From contig OZ017803.1 in assembly GCA_963969395.1 (NCBI GenBank), positions 8,680,001 to 8,744,000 on the forward strand: a stretch of 64,000 nt of DNA, written 5' to 3'. Of this stretch, positions 36,923-50,504 are shown one piece after another. Under the pieces are notes generated by a model. That model saw only the letters and a list, made by a program, of their open reading frames with translations. It was not told the DNA's origin and did no database searches. The stretch's first letter is position 1, and every line of letters begins with the position of its first letter. Source of the DNA: Pseudoscleropodium purum (lineage: Eukaryota > Streptophyta > Bryopsida > Hypnales > Brachytheciaceae). Made by a program: the position numbers and the translations under genes.

Positions 36923-38177
36923 AAAAGCTATTTAAATCCTATATCTATTTCTATTACAATTATGCTAAAATGAGTTTAACCCACCTAATGACCCAAGTAA
37001 TCATTTTTTGGTCACTACTCTTCTTTTTTCAGCTCCCTATTCTTGAATTCTAAATTTTTTTCTCAATACAAATTATTTCTAGGAATTAGATTGTGTTATG
37101 AATCCAATGGCTATAGTTTCATCAAATTCTAAATTAAATTTCACCTTTTGGAATCTTTTAAAGTTGAGTGGTGTTGTGCAATTTACAGCTCGTGTCTTTT
37201 GGTTTAATTTGGGCATAGACTAAAAAAGTCAACCAACTAATGCAATTGTTGCCCACCTCAAAAAGGGCAAATCCAAAGTGCTCAAGGAAAAGACAAATGT
37301 GCCCATTCTTATTTTTCTTACTAATACTACTTTCATTTCAATGACCATTCTTATTTTTCTTATTAACACTACTTTCATTTCAATGACTACCATGCATTAC
37401 ACACTCCACCCCAAATTGCAAAAGAACAAAAATGTTGTAAAGTTTTAGATGCGCTCTCTCAACAAAATATGCTCCTTCAAAGTGTGATGCCTTGTTTTTC
37501 CATTGACCCAAATAAAACTTCAAACTTAAATATCTACTAAACTGTGCCATCAAATAATCTGAATTAAATAAGGAAAATGCAAGTGTTCATGATACAAGGA
37601 CCAGGACTTTCAATGCTGTCTCCCAAAAAACAAGGTCACAAGGTATTAAATGCTTGTGCCACCAGTAAGTAGAAAAGCTCCAATACCGCATCAAGCCCAT
37701 TGATACCAACAGATCATTACCCTCAAATTTGCAATATTACTCGCTTGGTTTGTTGCTGATGCCTGAGTATGCATTCAAATTCTACAGGAATCATCCCAAA
37801 TGATCGGACGCTAAAAGATAGCCAAGAGCTTCTCACAATCAACACCACATTACATTTCATGTAGAATCCTCCTACAGCGGCTTAAAAAGATAAGAATTGT
37901 GCAGGTTTAGGCACGACCACAGGACGAATTCATCACATCTTCTTCGTTTTGTCTTCCCAAACAATGTGCATGAGAGCCTAGGGTCGGTATTGGTACAATC
38001 AGTACTTTGAAAATTCATAGTTTACTCATACAGTGTTCAAAAAATGCACGCTAAATCCTCTTTGCTCAAAAATTGAGGCAGTCTGATAATAGGAACCATG
38101 CAAAGATGCTCATTTGGACGCTTTCAGGTGAAGAAAGTTTACGTCTTTCCTCAGTAAACCCAATGGATGCAGAACCA
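36923..38177. other. Spacer upstream of the PP4R2 region
   Basis: From about 37450 onward the composition is more balanced, which would fit a transcribed or promoter-proximal region. I find no coding exon. Confidence 0.35.
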
Positions 38178-38414
38178 AACAAGTGTAATCCAAAGTGACA
38201 AGCGATGTCTGGTTATATTCAAACATGCAGCGCCTGAAAATTCCAGTTGGCTTAGGGTTTAGGGTTTAGGATTTCCACAGTCATGCACAGAAAGAACTGA
38301 ACAAGTGCAATCCAAAGTGACGAGATGGCTGATTTCAAGCTTGCGATACCTGAACACTTCATTTGGCTTCGGGTTTTGGGTTTCGGGTTTCCACGGTTAT
38401 GCACGGCAAGGTTA
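38178..38414 (+). repeat. Tandem duplication, about 118-bp unit
   Basis: AACAAGTGTAATCCAAAGTGAC... to ...CACAGTCATGCACAGAAAG (38178-38296) is repeated as AACAAGTGCAATCCAAAGTGAC... to ...CACGGTTATGCACGGCAAG. Each unit has a telo-box-like run (CTTAGGGTTTAGGGTTTAGG at 38251-38270 in the first). Confidence 0.7.
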
Positions 38415-38942
38415 TATTGGAACAAACCCTGTTTGGATCAGCAGCATCTAAGTACAGCAATTGAGCGACAATCAAGTTTGCCATGTCGCACTTCCAGACC
38501 AGATGAAACCAAAACCTTAAAGAGAATCAGTCCTCCAACAAAACCCCACCCAAACCCCACCATTCTCATTGAAAATTTCCACCGTCCCAGGTCCAATCTG
38601 GAATCTCAAAATCTTCCCAAACCCTAAACTCTAAACACTGGAACCCTGGAGTGGCGCTTACGCAGAGGCTCTTCCTCGTACAGGCAGAGAAGGCAAAAAG
38701 GTGCAACTACGTACGTCTTGCTGCAGGTGGTGGTGACATTGGCAGCTCGGCAAGGCGCCATGGTCGCGACGGGCTACAACAGAACCGCATGATTCGCCAT
38801 TGCGAAAGAATAATCAAACCAAAACACACGGCGATTGTAGTTCACGAGACCAGAATTGCGCAAATCCTTACGTAAACAACCCAAATTCTCGGAGGCATTG
38901 AAATCCTGCAACAATTGCGAGCTTCACAAGGGAGCGCTTGGT

Positions 38943-39108
38943 ATTGATGTGTCTGCCACGTAGGTGAAATGCTGCAAATAGGACCTACGTGGATGCCACA
39001 TAAGCGTCACTCAAACACCTCGAATGTAATAACGTCAGGTAGATGATTCGTCATGTGCTTCAAACCCTAAATGTAAAAATCCTCTGATCAGCCCACGTTT
39101 TTGCAGCG
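38943..39108 (+). promoter_or_regulatory. Promoter region of the PP4R2 gene
   Basis: CCACGTAGGT (38956-38965) and its exact inverse ACCTACGTGG (38983-38992) form a pair of ACGT-core sites of the kind bound by bZIP or bHLH factors. A telo-box AAACCCTAA lies at 39062-39070, 38 bp before the ATG. Telo-boxes are typical of plant growth and translation genes. Confidence 0.5.
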
Positions 39109-41504
39109 ATGGAGGTATTTCGCGAATTGCCGAGCTCGGCGGAGCTTTCTGTTTTCTGCAAGTGAGTATAATTTAGCGCCTGCGCAATCTAATTTTCGGT
39201 TTGGGGCTCATTGTGAGGTAAGGAGATCGTTGCTATTCCTTGCTGAGAATCGTGTTCGTTGAGAAGATTTTAACGATGGTTTCGCAGACAGGATGCATCG
39301 AATCGCCAATTCTCTGATGAGCTGCGATCGATTTTGGAGGTTTCCGCCCTGACGGGACTGTATTGGTACGTTGAATTGTCAACGAACTCCGAGTGTTTCT
39401 CAATAAGGAAACCTATGAGTATGAGTTTCGATTTTGAATTTGCTGTTGCTGCTAAGAGGAAATGGAACTCATGGAACTCATGGTTTCGTGATTTCTAGAG
39501 ATGTCTTGAATTAGCTATGAATTTTCAATGTTACCATGGTGTATTTCCCCTAATCATCATGCAGCCGACTATGCTTTTGCTGACCTTCCTTAATCCTTGG
39601 AGGTTTGCATGAGAAGTTTAAAACCTAGAGGCTTTCCACAAATGTAATCTTGGCGTACTGCAGTTTTCGTCGGTTTGAGGTTGCTACTTTGAATGAGATT
39701 TAGTGAATTATAGATGTATGGTTTAAGGAGTCAGGTGGAAATGAGTCATCGATCTCAAGTGTGTCCGTCCAAGTTTCATCGTTTCGAATGCCAAGGTCGG
39801 GAACTGCAGGTGCTGCACTTCTTTTTTATATTCCTCGGAATTGGAAAAATTGTGGTATGGTGAAAATTGTGGTATGTGAACTGTATGTTGGTCTCTCCAG
39901 GCACAGATGGGATGAGCTTAGGACGCTTCTTCTTTTCAGGCTGAAGCAGGTATGACTCTTTGTGTAGGTGGATTCTCATTGACTTTTGTCCTTGTTGAGT
40001 TCAAATTTGGTTGTTTCTCAGTGAACGACCGATTGGGTTTATTAAGAGTTTCTTTCAAAATTTGGTTTTGGTGTGTCGATTCAGGTACTGCAAGATTTTT
40101 ATAAAAGCCATATGGATGTTGCAGTTGGGCCTCCGAGACCACTTGTCACTGGCGAAAGCTATCAGGAGCTTGAAGACAGGCTAACTTCAGGTTCATTTCT
40201 TTCCTTGCTTCTTTTTCTAATGGTACGTTGAGGATGGTGTCCAAAGACTATTCGAGTGATCTTCCATTCATGACTCGGTCTCAGATTTTATGGTGTTTTT
40301 CATGAGGGCTTTGCACTGAAGCTGGGTTTAATATGAACAGGATTGGAGGCATTCACAGACGGAGCACCTTTCACAATCCAACGCTTTTGTGAGGTCAGTC
40401 AATCAGTCAAACTTAATTTTCCTTGTTCTAGTGAGAATTAACACTTGGTTCATGACAAGTATTGGAATTCCATTCGTGTGAAGGTCAGGAATTGAAGATT
40501 GTTGCTCAAATCTTAATGTTGAGTTGACCTGACCTTAAAGGAGCTAGCCTGAGCTCTTGAACACAATTGAGCGGCAACATTGTTTAGTTTTAGTTTTAAC
40601 ACAGATTACATTCTTTTCAGGTATTGTTGAATCCCCGAGACAGATATCCTAACCTTGATAAGGTTGCCCTTGCCTTTGAGAAGGTGTGTACTCTGCTGAC
40701 CTGATTTCTTCTTCTCTTTTACTTCTTTGCTAATAGCATGCCCCTCTTCCGTTATGGCATAGGTTAGATTCTTGTCAATGCTCCAATGATAAGCAGTGTA
40801 TCTTTGTGTAATTTCCCTGGAGGCATCGTAAGTATTTGTTTGACTTGTATTAGCAAGAATCGCTTTTGACTCTGAGCAAAGCTGCTGTTTGTGTTTTTAG
40901 GATACAGAATATGTTATTTCAAAGTCCAGCTTTTAGCTCAAAATTTTCTTCTTGTCTGGGTCAGTAGAATATATATCTAGTCACCTTTGCAAGGAATTAA
41001 AATGTAATGGGCCATCACAAGTTGTCTCGGTGCCAACTCATGCAGCTACTTTTGGTCACATCAACGATCCCACCATCGCCAGGACCGTACCCTGGGGTTC
41101 CATCAGTGCCAGCCCCAACACCAGCAAAGGATGCGGTCCGAAAACCACTGGCGTCACCAACGACAGAGAATGCAGATATTATTAGCGAGTCCAGGGATGT
41201 TCTCGTTGCGGCCGATGAACGTATGGCCGACGCTGAGAGTACAGAGCTGAAAGAGTTGAAGGTATTGATGGATGTCGACACGGCACAATCTGCTGAAATC
41301 ATTTCCACGGAAGGAGGTTCAAGAGAGAATGCACCAGAGGTGAAGGACGAGCCTGGGCAGCCGGTTGGTGATGAGGCCAACACTTCAAGTGTACCTCCAA
41401 GTGAACAGGTCGACACTTTAAGTGAACCTCCATCTGACACTGTAAGTGCGCCTGTGGTGGATAACAACGAATCTAAAGAGGATGTTGTGGCAAGCAGCGC
41501 GTAG
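39109..41504 (+). CDS. PP4R2: Serine/threonine-protein phosphatase 4 regulatory subunit 2, seven exons
   Basis: Exons are 39109-39161, 39288-39365, 39901-39949, 40085-40190, 40341-40393, 40621-40683 and 41046-41504. All junctions are GT-AG and the phases join, giving 286 residues, close to the Arabidopsis homologue. Family motifs include HRWDELRTLLLFRLKQ in exon 3, GAPFTIQRFCEVLLNPRDRY across exons 5-6, and AFEKLLLVTSTIPPSPGPYP across exons 6-7. The last exon encodes an acidic, low-complexity tail rich in E, D, S and P, as in other PP4R2 proteins. The product binds PP4 catalytic subunit and helps direct the phosphatase to DNA-damage and chromatin substrates, mainly in the nucleus. It is convergent with NEP1. 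Identification is strong; exon borders are by eye. Confidence 0.9.
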
Positions 41505-42432
41505 GATATTACTGATTGCTACTCTTTGACCACCACTTTGCATTTTTATTTATAGCAAAAGGTCGTTCATACGGTAGAAGATACTGTTCTTCCTGTCACT
41601 TAAAGCAATTGCTCTTACGTGCAGGTTTGATATACTTCCAGGAGGATATGAGAATCATAGAAAACTAGGTTTGTAGTCTAAAATAACATTTTTTGAATAT
41701 TTTATGAATTGTCAAAGTTGAAAATCCTAATCCGTCTTACTCTTCATTTATAATTTTTGACATGTACTGTGCAAGTGATGTACACTTTTGTACCTCAATC
41801 GAAAGGAGATTTATGGCCCCTCCGCACCTGTGAGTAGATGCACTACTTTGCCTGTTGTGGGAAACTCACACATTGAACTGTATTTGATATGTTCGTTCAT
41901 AACTATTTAAGTGAAAGGCGAAATGCAGCTTTTGTGGATTCAATGGTCACGCCCCTCATTGGAAGCATCGAAAAGACGAAGATACCGCATATAATTCAGT
42001 TTTTTCGGAGTACAAAGGCATTGTTGCGGTTTTGTGTAACAAAAGCCAAGGATGTAACTAAAATGCATCTTATTCTCTGAAATCCAAGCGCACGGCTAAT
42101 TTTTAAATTGGTAAATGCAATCTTCCAGTTACAAGCTAGAGCAACAAGACAACCAACATTCAGGTACCAGTATTTGGTTGCAGACCCAGCTGTGATTTGC
42201 TGTACTTTACAGATCACCACATGGATTAGAACCACAAAAATCGGTTACATGGATTAGTAACAATCTTGCGTCGACCCAGAAGTTAACGGAAACTCAGCAG
42301 AAATACTGCCATATTTTTTTAGAGATTCCACACCGGTCTCCAATTATCGAGAGCACGGGGACTACATGCACTAAAGGGCTTTTTCTCTTCAATTCATTTT
42401 TTGCTAGAACCTAAATTACAGGCACTATTTTC
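41505..42432. other. Shared 3' region between PP4R2 and NEP1
   Basis: About 930 bp lies between two convergent stop codons and should contain both 3' UTRs. No third gene was recognised; a 63-codon plus frame at 41889-42080 has no known domain. Confidence 0.5.
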
Positions 42433-44745
42433 TCATACAATGTTCCACTGCGTCTCCAAGGCATTGCAAATTCGAGCAATGGCCCACATTGCACTGAGAG
42501 GATACTCTGACACTGCAACAAGATCATCTATATAATCTACTTCAATCTTTCCATGCGACATTGCGCCCACCTGTTTCAGACATGCGACTTAGAAAGTACA
42601 ACAAACGCGCACCAAAAGGCACTGATCAAATAGGAATCAATCTAAGGCGTTTCTAATAAAATGAAATATTGGAGATGAGAAAGACAAGCCGCCTTAAAGG
42701 TCAAAAGTAAAGGGTTGCAAAAAAGCACTGGTCTCTGTAGAAATCTAAACTCACCACAAAGACGAGAGGACTCGATTCTTTGCTCGCAGTTATGTACTCT
42801 CGCAATTGTACAACTTTAGGAGCACTGTATGACATCCCTGTGTAACAAGAACAAAGAACCAAAGGTTTCCAAATCATTCTACATTCAAAGTAGCATTGTC
42901 CACAAACTACACTGATTTAACCTATTTGTACACGTGACACTAACCTACCAAAATCACACTATCTTATATTAGTGCAGGTTGAAATGTAACTGTATTGCAC
43001 TCATTTTCACAAGATGATACTAAATTTCGCAGAATGAAAAATTTGTAGTGACGCTAATTTTGCGCAGTCACTAATAAGGTAAATCAGTATACCTGAAATA
43101 TAAGGTAGCAACAAACAACTCTGCACAGGATGAAAATTTGAAGAGAGACTCTACTAAAGTTGGGATTCAGTGAAATACCTATTCGTCGGGCACCGAGAGG
43201 CAGATGCCGAGTTACAGGTTGCTTCACCACTTTCATCAACTTGTCGGGCCCATTTGTGGCTCGAATAGTAAGCTTTTGGAGCAATTGCACTGCATACCAT
43301 AAGCATGCGAATGAAATTGCAGAGAGGATTAGAAGTGACTAAGTATAACATGCCAAGTCGAACAAATACTAGATGAGGGTCTTAATCCAATCAACACCAA
43401 GAACATTATCATGAACTTCAACATGCAACAATAATTTAGAGAAGACGTGCACTCGTAATATATTTCAGGTTAGTGAGGGGTAAGATAATTAGTTACTTGG
43501 CAAATCCGAAACCGCAACAAATTTTGCAGTAACACTGATACTAGCACTAATAAGGTAAATCAGTGAAGTTCCATCTGAAGAGTTCAAAAGGAAAGGCACA
43601 AACACAAAGTTGGCACTAACCCATCAGTCCGCAAAATCTCTTAAACGTCCTTGGTATGCGAATGTGTGGGTTGATCTGGATAAGAACATTTTTCTCTGTG
43701 TGTACATAAAGCCCTTTCAATCTGCCAGCCTTGTTCATTGGGCTGTCAAGAATTGCCAGTAACGCCTGTTCCAGTGAAGCCAAGGTTAAGACTACTAATA
43801 CATGAGGCATACCTGGGCACAAGTAAGGGTACCCCACATAATAATAAAGACAATTACTCATTCAGAATCCCACGGAAGATCAACTAATATTTCGAATTGT
43901 CAAATACCTGGTGTAAAATATCCGGGCGATAATGTGCAGGGTCTCGTTTATGCTTGCGCAAAAAGTTGGCGTGGTCATCACAATTTAAAAGTTGATAATT
44001 CTGCAAATACCGAGGCACAAAGATCACAAAATAGGAAATCAGAAAAAATTGAATTGAAAAACTTGTGGCGACCTAAGGGTGTAGTGCTTGCAGCTTCACA
44101 GAGAAGTCCAGAACCTAGCTTCACCGAATCTTTTGCAGCTTCGCAGGAAACTTTAACCCTAAACCCTAAATTGCAGCTTCACCGACTTGTAATTACAGCA
44201 GCCAACCTAAAACCTAGCCCCTAAAGTCACCGCTTTCAAAATTCCAACTTCAAAGCACAGTGAAATGGAAGCCTACCACTAGATCTCAAGAAACAACATC
44301 GAAACTACAGATTTTGATCACAACAAGAGCCTCAAACCATGTTCAAAATCCGTTGGTTCACCAATTACAAGAAAGTCTAGTACTTCCACTCAGAACACAT
44401 AGAAACCAGACCACAGAAACAAGAAATAAAATCCAAAAACCAAAATTCGAAAAGAAACCAAACAAACGTAAACCCCAGTATGCAAATCGTCGCAAGTCCT
44501 TTGATTCATACTTGATAAATTCGATTGCATTTCCAAATCAAGAAGAAATGAGAACAGCAATCCAATACCTTGCCCACTTTGGCGGCTTCCAGGGAAGCCT
44601 TCTCGAGCACAAACCAAACGCCACCATCATCTGCAGGTGCGAGGCTCTTCTCCACATTGGGTGCAGTGCTCGCTTCTGCAACCTCCTCGTCAGAGTCCGG
44701 AGCCATCTCTTCCGCTCCTCTCTTCCGCCCCTCCTTTCCACCCAT
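42433..44745 (-). CDS. NEP1: 18S rRNA pseudouridine N1-methyltransferase NEP1/EMG1, six exons
   Basis: Exons on the minus strand are 44745-44569, 44000-43908, 43765-43621, 43289-43179, 42837-42755 and 42570-42433. All have GT-AG borders and consistent phases, for 248 residues, the usual NEP1 size. Motifs in order: [13 protein letters not shown] then [76 protein letters not shown], and [16 protein letters not shown] with [17 protein letters not shown]. The (V)VGAMSHGK and YPLSA segments form the SPOUT-fold knot that binds S-adenosylmethionine. The enzyme methylates a hypermodified pseudouridine of 18S rRNA and assists small-subunit assembly in the nucleolus. The start at MGGKEGRKR fits the family; an in-frame upstream extension to 44937 reads like leader sequence. 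No defect was seen. Confidence 0.93.
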
Positions 44746-44769
44746 TCTGATAAGCTCAAGACACTGAGC

Positions 44770-44990
44770 AACAATTACGGTTTGAAACGAGCAATCAACG
44801 ATAGTCGGAAGCAATTGGGGTTTCAAACGAGGAAACTCACGACGCTTAGCAGTAAATAGGGTTTGAAAAAAGCAAGCTCGCGATAGGAAGAAGCAATTTG
44901 GGTTCGAAACGAGCACGGTCAAGATGCTCAGAAGCAATTAGGGTTTGGAACAGGCTTACGATTCTTGGAAGCAATTAGGGTTCTTAACCC
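44770..44990 (-). promoter_or_regulatory. Telo-box tandem array in the NEP1 5' region
   Basis: Six degenerate units of about 40 bp start near 44771, 44811, 44851, 44893, 44934 and 44971. On the gene strand each reads roughly GCTCGTTTCAAACCCTAATT; the AAACCCTAA core is the plant telo-box. The array ends 25 bp before the chosen ATG, so it is 5' UTR or core promoter. Further telo-boxes occur in intron 1 near 44155-44170. Confidence 0.75.
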
Positions 44991-47900
44991 CTCAAGTCCT
45001 CCCTATCGACTTTAAGCTTACGGTGATGAATGTTGTGAAAATTGAACTTCATCCAATTAACACTCATTGAGGATCTTTTAAGAAAGGTCATGGAATATAT
45101 CAATGGACAAAAGATAGGATGCTCTTCACAAGTCAATGTCATGCTTGTGCTATCATGCTAGTAGAGTTTCAATTATTTATTATTTCGTATAATTTTTTTT
45201 AAATAATTTAATTATTTTTAGGTCTAATACTTATGGATTTACAATTAAGGCCTTTTTGAATTTCTTGCACATTTTTACTTATATACTAATATATAATTTA
45301 TCTCAATTTCATCAAATCAATAATAAAGAAAGTCATCTATTATAAATTCATAAATTGTTTGGGATGAATGAAAAGATATTTGAATAAACCATTGGCCTAA
45401 AGCACACTCTTCATCATCTTAAATATGGATGTTAGAGTGCTTAGGAATGAAAAGTGTTTGATAGGAAAAGATGTAGATTTAGAACTTTTAAAGTAAAATG
45501 ATCATGGCTTGGAATGAATCTCCACTAAAGATCTTGATTTTTGTATCCTTTCTTTTTTTTCATCTCTACATGAGTTGATTCATAAACTTTCTTGAAAAAT
45601 ATAAATTACTAAATGAAATACAACAGTTAAATTACATGAATTGATTTATAAGCTTTTTTGAAAAGTATAAATTACTTAGTGAGAGACAATAGTTAAATTG
45701 TTGAAGAAAATATTTTTTAAATAAAAATGTTAGATCATGTACTTCATTCATTTCATATAATTTCTTCACTAAATTTAGAATATATTTATTTTCTACCAAT
45801 TGGATGTTGTCTATCTTTGAATGATTAAAAGACAAATTCATAAAGATTTCTTTAATTTTTAAAGAGTTAAATCCTAAAAGTGGATGAGGCTTGGTCGGAC
45901 ACAATTGTAGCTTTCAAAATATCTATTTTTGTATTGATGTCAATTTTAAAGATGAAATTCTATTTCATTTTAAAATCTTCAAAAATTTCTAAAATTCATT
46001 TTGCAAGGTAAATGTGATAGAATCAAATTACCTACTATTATATAGTTTTTATTTGTAATATTTTTAAAATTTAAGATTATTTATTTTTCATTTTTATCTT
46101 TATTTTTGGTTAAATTTTTATTTTTTTCTAGAAAATGAGAAATATTTATAATTCAAAAAATCATAAAAATAAGATAAATATAAAAAACTAAAAAGTAGAA
46201 AATTTAGTAGATTGTTTTACTTTCTTAGTGTGATACTCAAGAATAAAACTTACAAGTAACAAACCAAACTATCACTTCAATTTTTTTAAGTCTATAAATT
46301 CTTTAGATTTTACCTTAAAATTCTAAAAATAATCTAAAAAACTAGAGTCTTAACAGTTAAACTAGTATATTTTTTATCACAATACCAAAAAAAAAGAATT
46401 TAAATTTAACTATGAATTTTTCAATTTTCAATGTACAAACATCAATTTTTAAGTATTGAATTAATAAGATTAATAATTTTTTAATTGTAGATTGAATTTG
46501 TTAGTATATTCAACAAAGTTGAAATTCTTGATTGATATACAAGTGTAATAGCTAGTGTTAAACAAAATTCTCCAAGTGACAATTGCTTACTTCTCAACTC
46601 TTAATTAGTTTAATACTTCAACTTTGTCATATGTAGCTTCTCTCAAATTAAAGTTTCCTTTCTTTTGGTCCATGGGCAATCACAAAAACTTATTGACTAC
46701 CACACATGTTTGTATAAAATTATGAAATAAAAATTTGTAGAACTACGCTCATTATTAATCCCATTCCAATTAGGATCTCTAGTCCATGTTTTAATTTCTT
46801 TCTTTTGCATCCTAATCCAGTACAAAATGCATTGAGTGTGGAATTGGGATTTAAGAGTTTGGCATTGGGGCTCAAAGGCTTTAATTTGGATTGAAAAGGC
46901 ACCATTTTATTAATTCATTTATATGAACATTTTATTTTGAGTGTTGACCTTTGTACACTTAATTTTGTTCCAAATTCCATGTCTATGTTTGTCACTTCAA
47001 AGCCATTACAGATTCAAAGCCATTAAAGAGCTTTAGTGATGGAGTTCTTTCTTTCTAAACAAGCATATTTATAAACTCAATGAAACATTTTATTTTGTGG
47101 TTCTTCATATCTTTTGAGTGTTGACCATTATATACTATTCTATTCCTATGTATATGATTTCAAAGCCACCATAGAACATTGTATGAGTGGAATTGACAAA
47201 GTTCTTTCTTCCATCCTTTTGTAAAGTCAAACATTACTATATTGCTTTTGCATGTGACAAAAGATTCAATGGAATAAAGTGGCATGTTTAGATTGCCATG
47301 TGTAGAGAATTAAGACAATGATATCCATAACATTTTTGAACAATAGGGAAGAAGACCTACACCATTTTCACACTCACCATTCAATAGCACAAATATACTT
47401 CTTCCAATTGCCATCCCTAAGGGACACCCTGGTCTTTCTATACAAGAATCAAGTACGTCAACATCCAAAAGAATAAGACTACCCTCTTTTTAAGATCCCC
47501 ATAAGAAAGCTATGCCATTTTGCTTTGATTTCTTTGTAATATATCTTTGTTTTTTCAAAACACATGTAAAATATTCCTTGGTGTGTTGTTATTTTGCTAA
47601 TTTTTTCTACAAATCCAATAAATGTAAGTACGTGCAAGAACTAAAAGGATCCACTATAGACTATCTACCTTACAACCTAATATGGGATTACAAGTAATAT
47701 ATTCATACAAATATTGGTCACATCTACTAACTAATACTATACCAATACGCAATCAAAATTACTCCACAATGACATTCAAGAAGATGGTCAGATAAATGGC
47801 GCCGAGATGTGCAACAACTAGACAACCAACTTTTACATGTAAGACTCCTCTAAAGTTATTTCGTTGCTCAAACTTCCACCCAAACCTCTCCCATTTCCTA

Positions 47901-48400
47901 ACACACAATCAAGAAAAATAGTGTGTAACATTACAATTATATTAAAAAAAAAAATTCTAAATTTTTTTTTTTGTCTAATCCTCAATGGTGCAATTATTGT
48001 TGTCATTTGATACTTCATGATTATTTCGCAAAGTTGTAAATGAGTTCATATAGGGAATGGAAGGAAAAGAAAAAATTGCAAAAATGAAAATTTGATGTCT
48101 AGATACTTCACATGCCATGATTAATTAAACACAAATTGTGAAAGGAAATCAAGAATGATCTTCATTTTTTTTTGTAATTGTTTAGGCCATCACCCGTTTT
48201 AATCCACCACTCACTAATCATCTAACTGCAACGGAACTACTCAGATGAAACTCATTCACGGAATCCTTTGATTGACAGAGAAGAAAGACCGCGGGAGCGG
48301 GACTTTGAATTTGGAGGGAGATTCGAACTTGCCCCATCAGTGGGAACTGCGAACTCAACGTTCTCCTCGTGCGCATAGGCAAGGGAACGCATCCCTCATT
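44991..48400. other. AT-rich spacer between NEP1 and the H2A pair
   Basis: No convincing gene. A 90-codon minus frame at 45632-45904 has an ordinary amino-acid mix (it includes FNHSKIDNIQLVENKYILNL) but no recognised domain. An imperfect direct duplication of about 165 bp covers roughly 46925-47240, sharing ACATTTTATTTT, TTGAGTGTTGACC, TTCAAAGCCA and GTTCTTTCTT. Confidence 0.4.
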
Positions 48401-48404
48401 CACT

Positions 48405-48411
48405 TATTAAA
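48405..48411 (+). promoter_or_regulatory. Probable TATA element of H2A gene 1
   Basis: TATTAAA lies 118 bp before the ATG, close to the spacing of the TATAAAT of the second H2A gene. Confidence 0.4.
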
Positions 48412-48528
48412 CACGCCCAGCTCTACCTTGTAGACCACTCCTTTCCCATTGCCTTGTAGAGTTCGCTCTTGTGTTTTTACTCCGTCTGGCTTGTGCGCTC
48501 TGCGTTTAGGGTTATTAGTGCTGTCGCC

Positions 48529-49098
<570 letters not shown>

Positions 49099-49139
49099 AT
49101 GTCTCTGTCGTCTTGAGCACGTGAACTCAATCTTTAAAT

Positions 49140-49155
49140 GGTGTTTTATAACACC
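49140..49155 (+). terminator. Histone-type 3' stem-loop of H2A gene 1
   Basis: GGTGTT-TTAT-AACACC, a perfect 6-bp stem with a 4-nt loop, starts 41 nt after the stop. It is preceded by TTTAAAT and followed by ACC. The geometry equals that of the 3' stem-loop of replication-dependent histone mRNAs in animals and green algae, though stem position 4 is a G where the consensus has a pyrimidine. The same element lies behind H2A gene 2. Confidence 0.6.
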
Positions 49156-50340
49156 ACCTTTTCTAAGATTTTCTCGCTCTTTCACTTAGGTTCATGATTC
49201 AATGATTCTCCGTTCTGATTGATTTGCTTCGTCATCGATTGCAATTCCGGGGTGCTGCTGGATTATTGTTGACGTGATGTTGGCTGCCTGTCTGTATATG
49301 CAATGTTTTGAGAATCATGTTTTGTTGAGTCCGGAACTTTTTGAGAACCTCGTTCTTTGCCGCTCGACCCAAACGACGATATTAATATAGTTGGGTTTTA
49401 TTCTAGTATTCGAGTCAGGTTTGAATGTGAATTCGCTCCCTCTCTTTGAGTTGTGGAGTGAGTGTCCTGGATGATCGACTATTTGAATCGTTGATTTAGT
49501 AGATCAATCTGTTCCAAGGAATACGGTCCATGGTTTATGTGACCCGTTACCGCAACGCCTATCGAAAATCGTGAAACGAATCACGAGAATTTCCTACATG
49601 TCTTAGGTAGTGAGTCTGAGAACAGCGAATTGAAGAGGGTTTTGTCGCCAGGATAATGCTGATGGTTCATGCCTACCGTCCTGGGACATGGATCTGTTGC
49701 CCACACTCTTTATTACCCTCTTCGTTGTGGAGAATCCGTCCTCAGAGTGACTATCCATCCTTCCTTCATAGTGGTCACTTCCATGCTGTTTGAATTCTTC
49801 TTTAAGTTTTGCCAATGGTTTCAATCTCTGCTTCCGGCAATTTTGTGTCCTTCCGAAAGTTCATTCATGACGTTAATTCTGTTCCTCTGATACTGAAAGT
49901 GTGCACTAATAATATTCATCAAGTCGAGCTCGTATAGCTCTCCAGACCTTAGTTTTCACTGATCGTAAGCAGACCCTTTAACATCTTCATAAGCTAATTA
50001 TAAAACTAACCAATGCTACTATGCCGGGGAACCCCCCACTGTGATTCTACTAATCAAATAAACTGGTCTTGAGCAGCACTCCACGGTACAGATCTCATGG
50101 ACAATCCGTTCAAAACACCAAATCCACAGCCTGCGAATGATTAAACGAAAGCAGATACTAAATCATTACTTGAGATGCACACAAACCAAATCAAACATCA
50201 ATTTATTCTAGATTTGCCAAAGAGCATTTCCAAAATGAGATAACTGATCACCACTCTCATTCCCACACCGAAGAAAAGTTGTTACCAAGGGTATCTCCAT
50301 AGTGCTTCCTTCAAAGTGTCTACATCAAGCCGGAGGACAG
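49156..50340. other. Spacer between the two H2A genes
   Basis: Moderate base composition. Short frames on both strands lack recognisable domains. Confidence 0.5.
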
Positions 50341-50370
50341 GAACACCGTCGTCAAGGCGGGGAGAGAGAA

Positions 50371-50379
50371 GGCGGGAAA
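50371..50379 (+). promoter_or_regulatory. E2F-type site upstream of H2A gene 2
   Basis: GGCGGGAAA (reverse TTTCCCGCC) matches the E2F/DP consensus TTTSSCGC, 262 bp before the ATG. S-phase histone promoters commonly carry such sites. Confidence 0.6.
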
Positions 50380-50504
50380 AACTCTCCTTCCCCGCGAGAT
50401 TTGAAATTCTGGGGGGAGTCCTAAGGTCAGGAAGGTGGCCTCGCTAGTTTGAATATTGGTTCCCCCTTGGCCTCGGTAGTTCCCATGGCGTTCCCCTGAG
50501 GACC

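Noticed and set aside
44260..44859. 199-codon plus-strand frame
   Set aside because: It runs antisense through exon 1, intron 1 and the telo-box array of NEP1.
48240..48420. GTTCGAATC word suggesting a tRNA or SINE B box on the minus strand
   Set aside because: No 5-bp T-stem or full cloverleaf can be formed, and the place is the promoter of H2A gene 1.
48469..48528. N-terminal extension of H2A gene 1 from an upstream in-frame ATG
   Set aside because: MSGRGK at 48529 is the conserved histone start and the paralogue has no equivalent extension.
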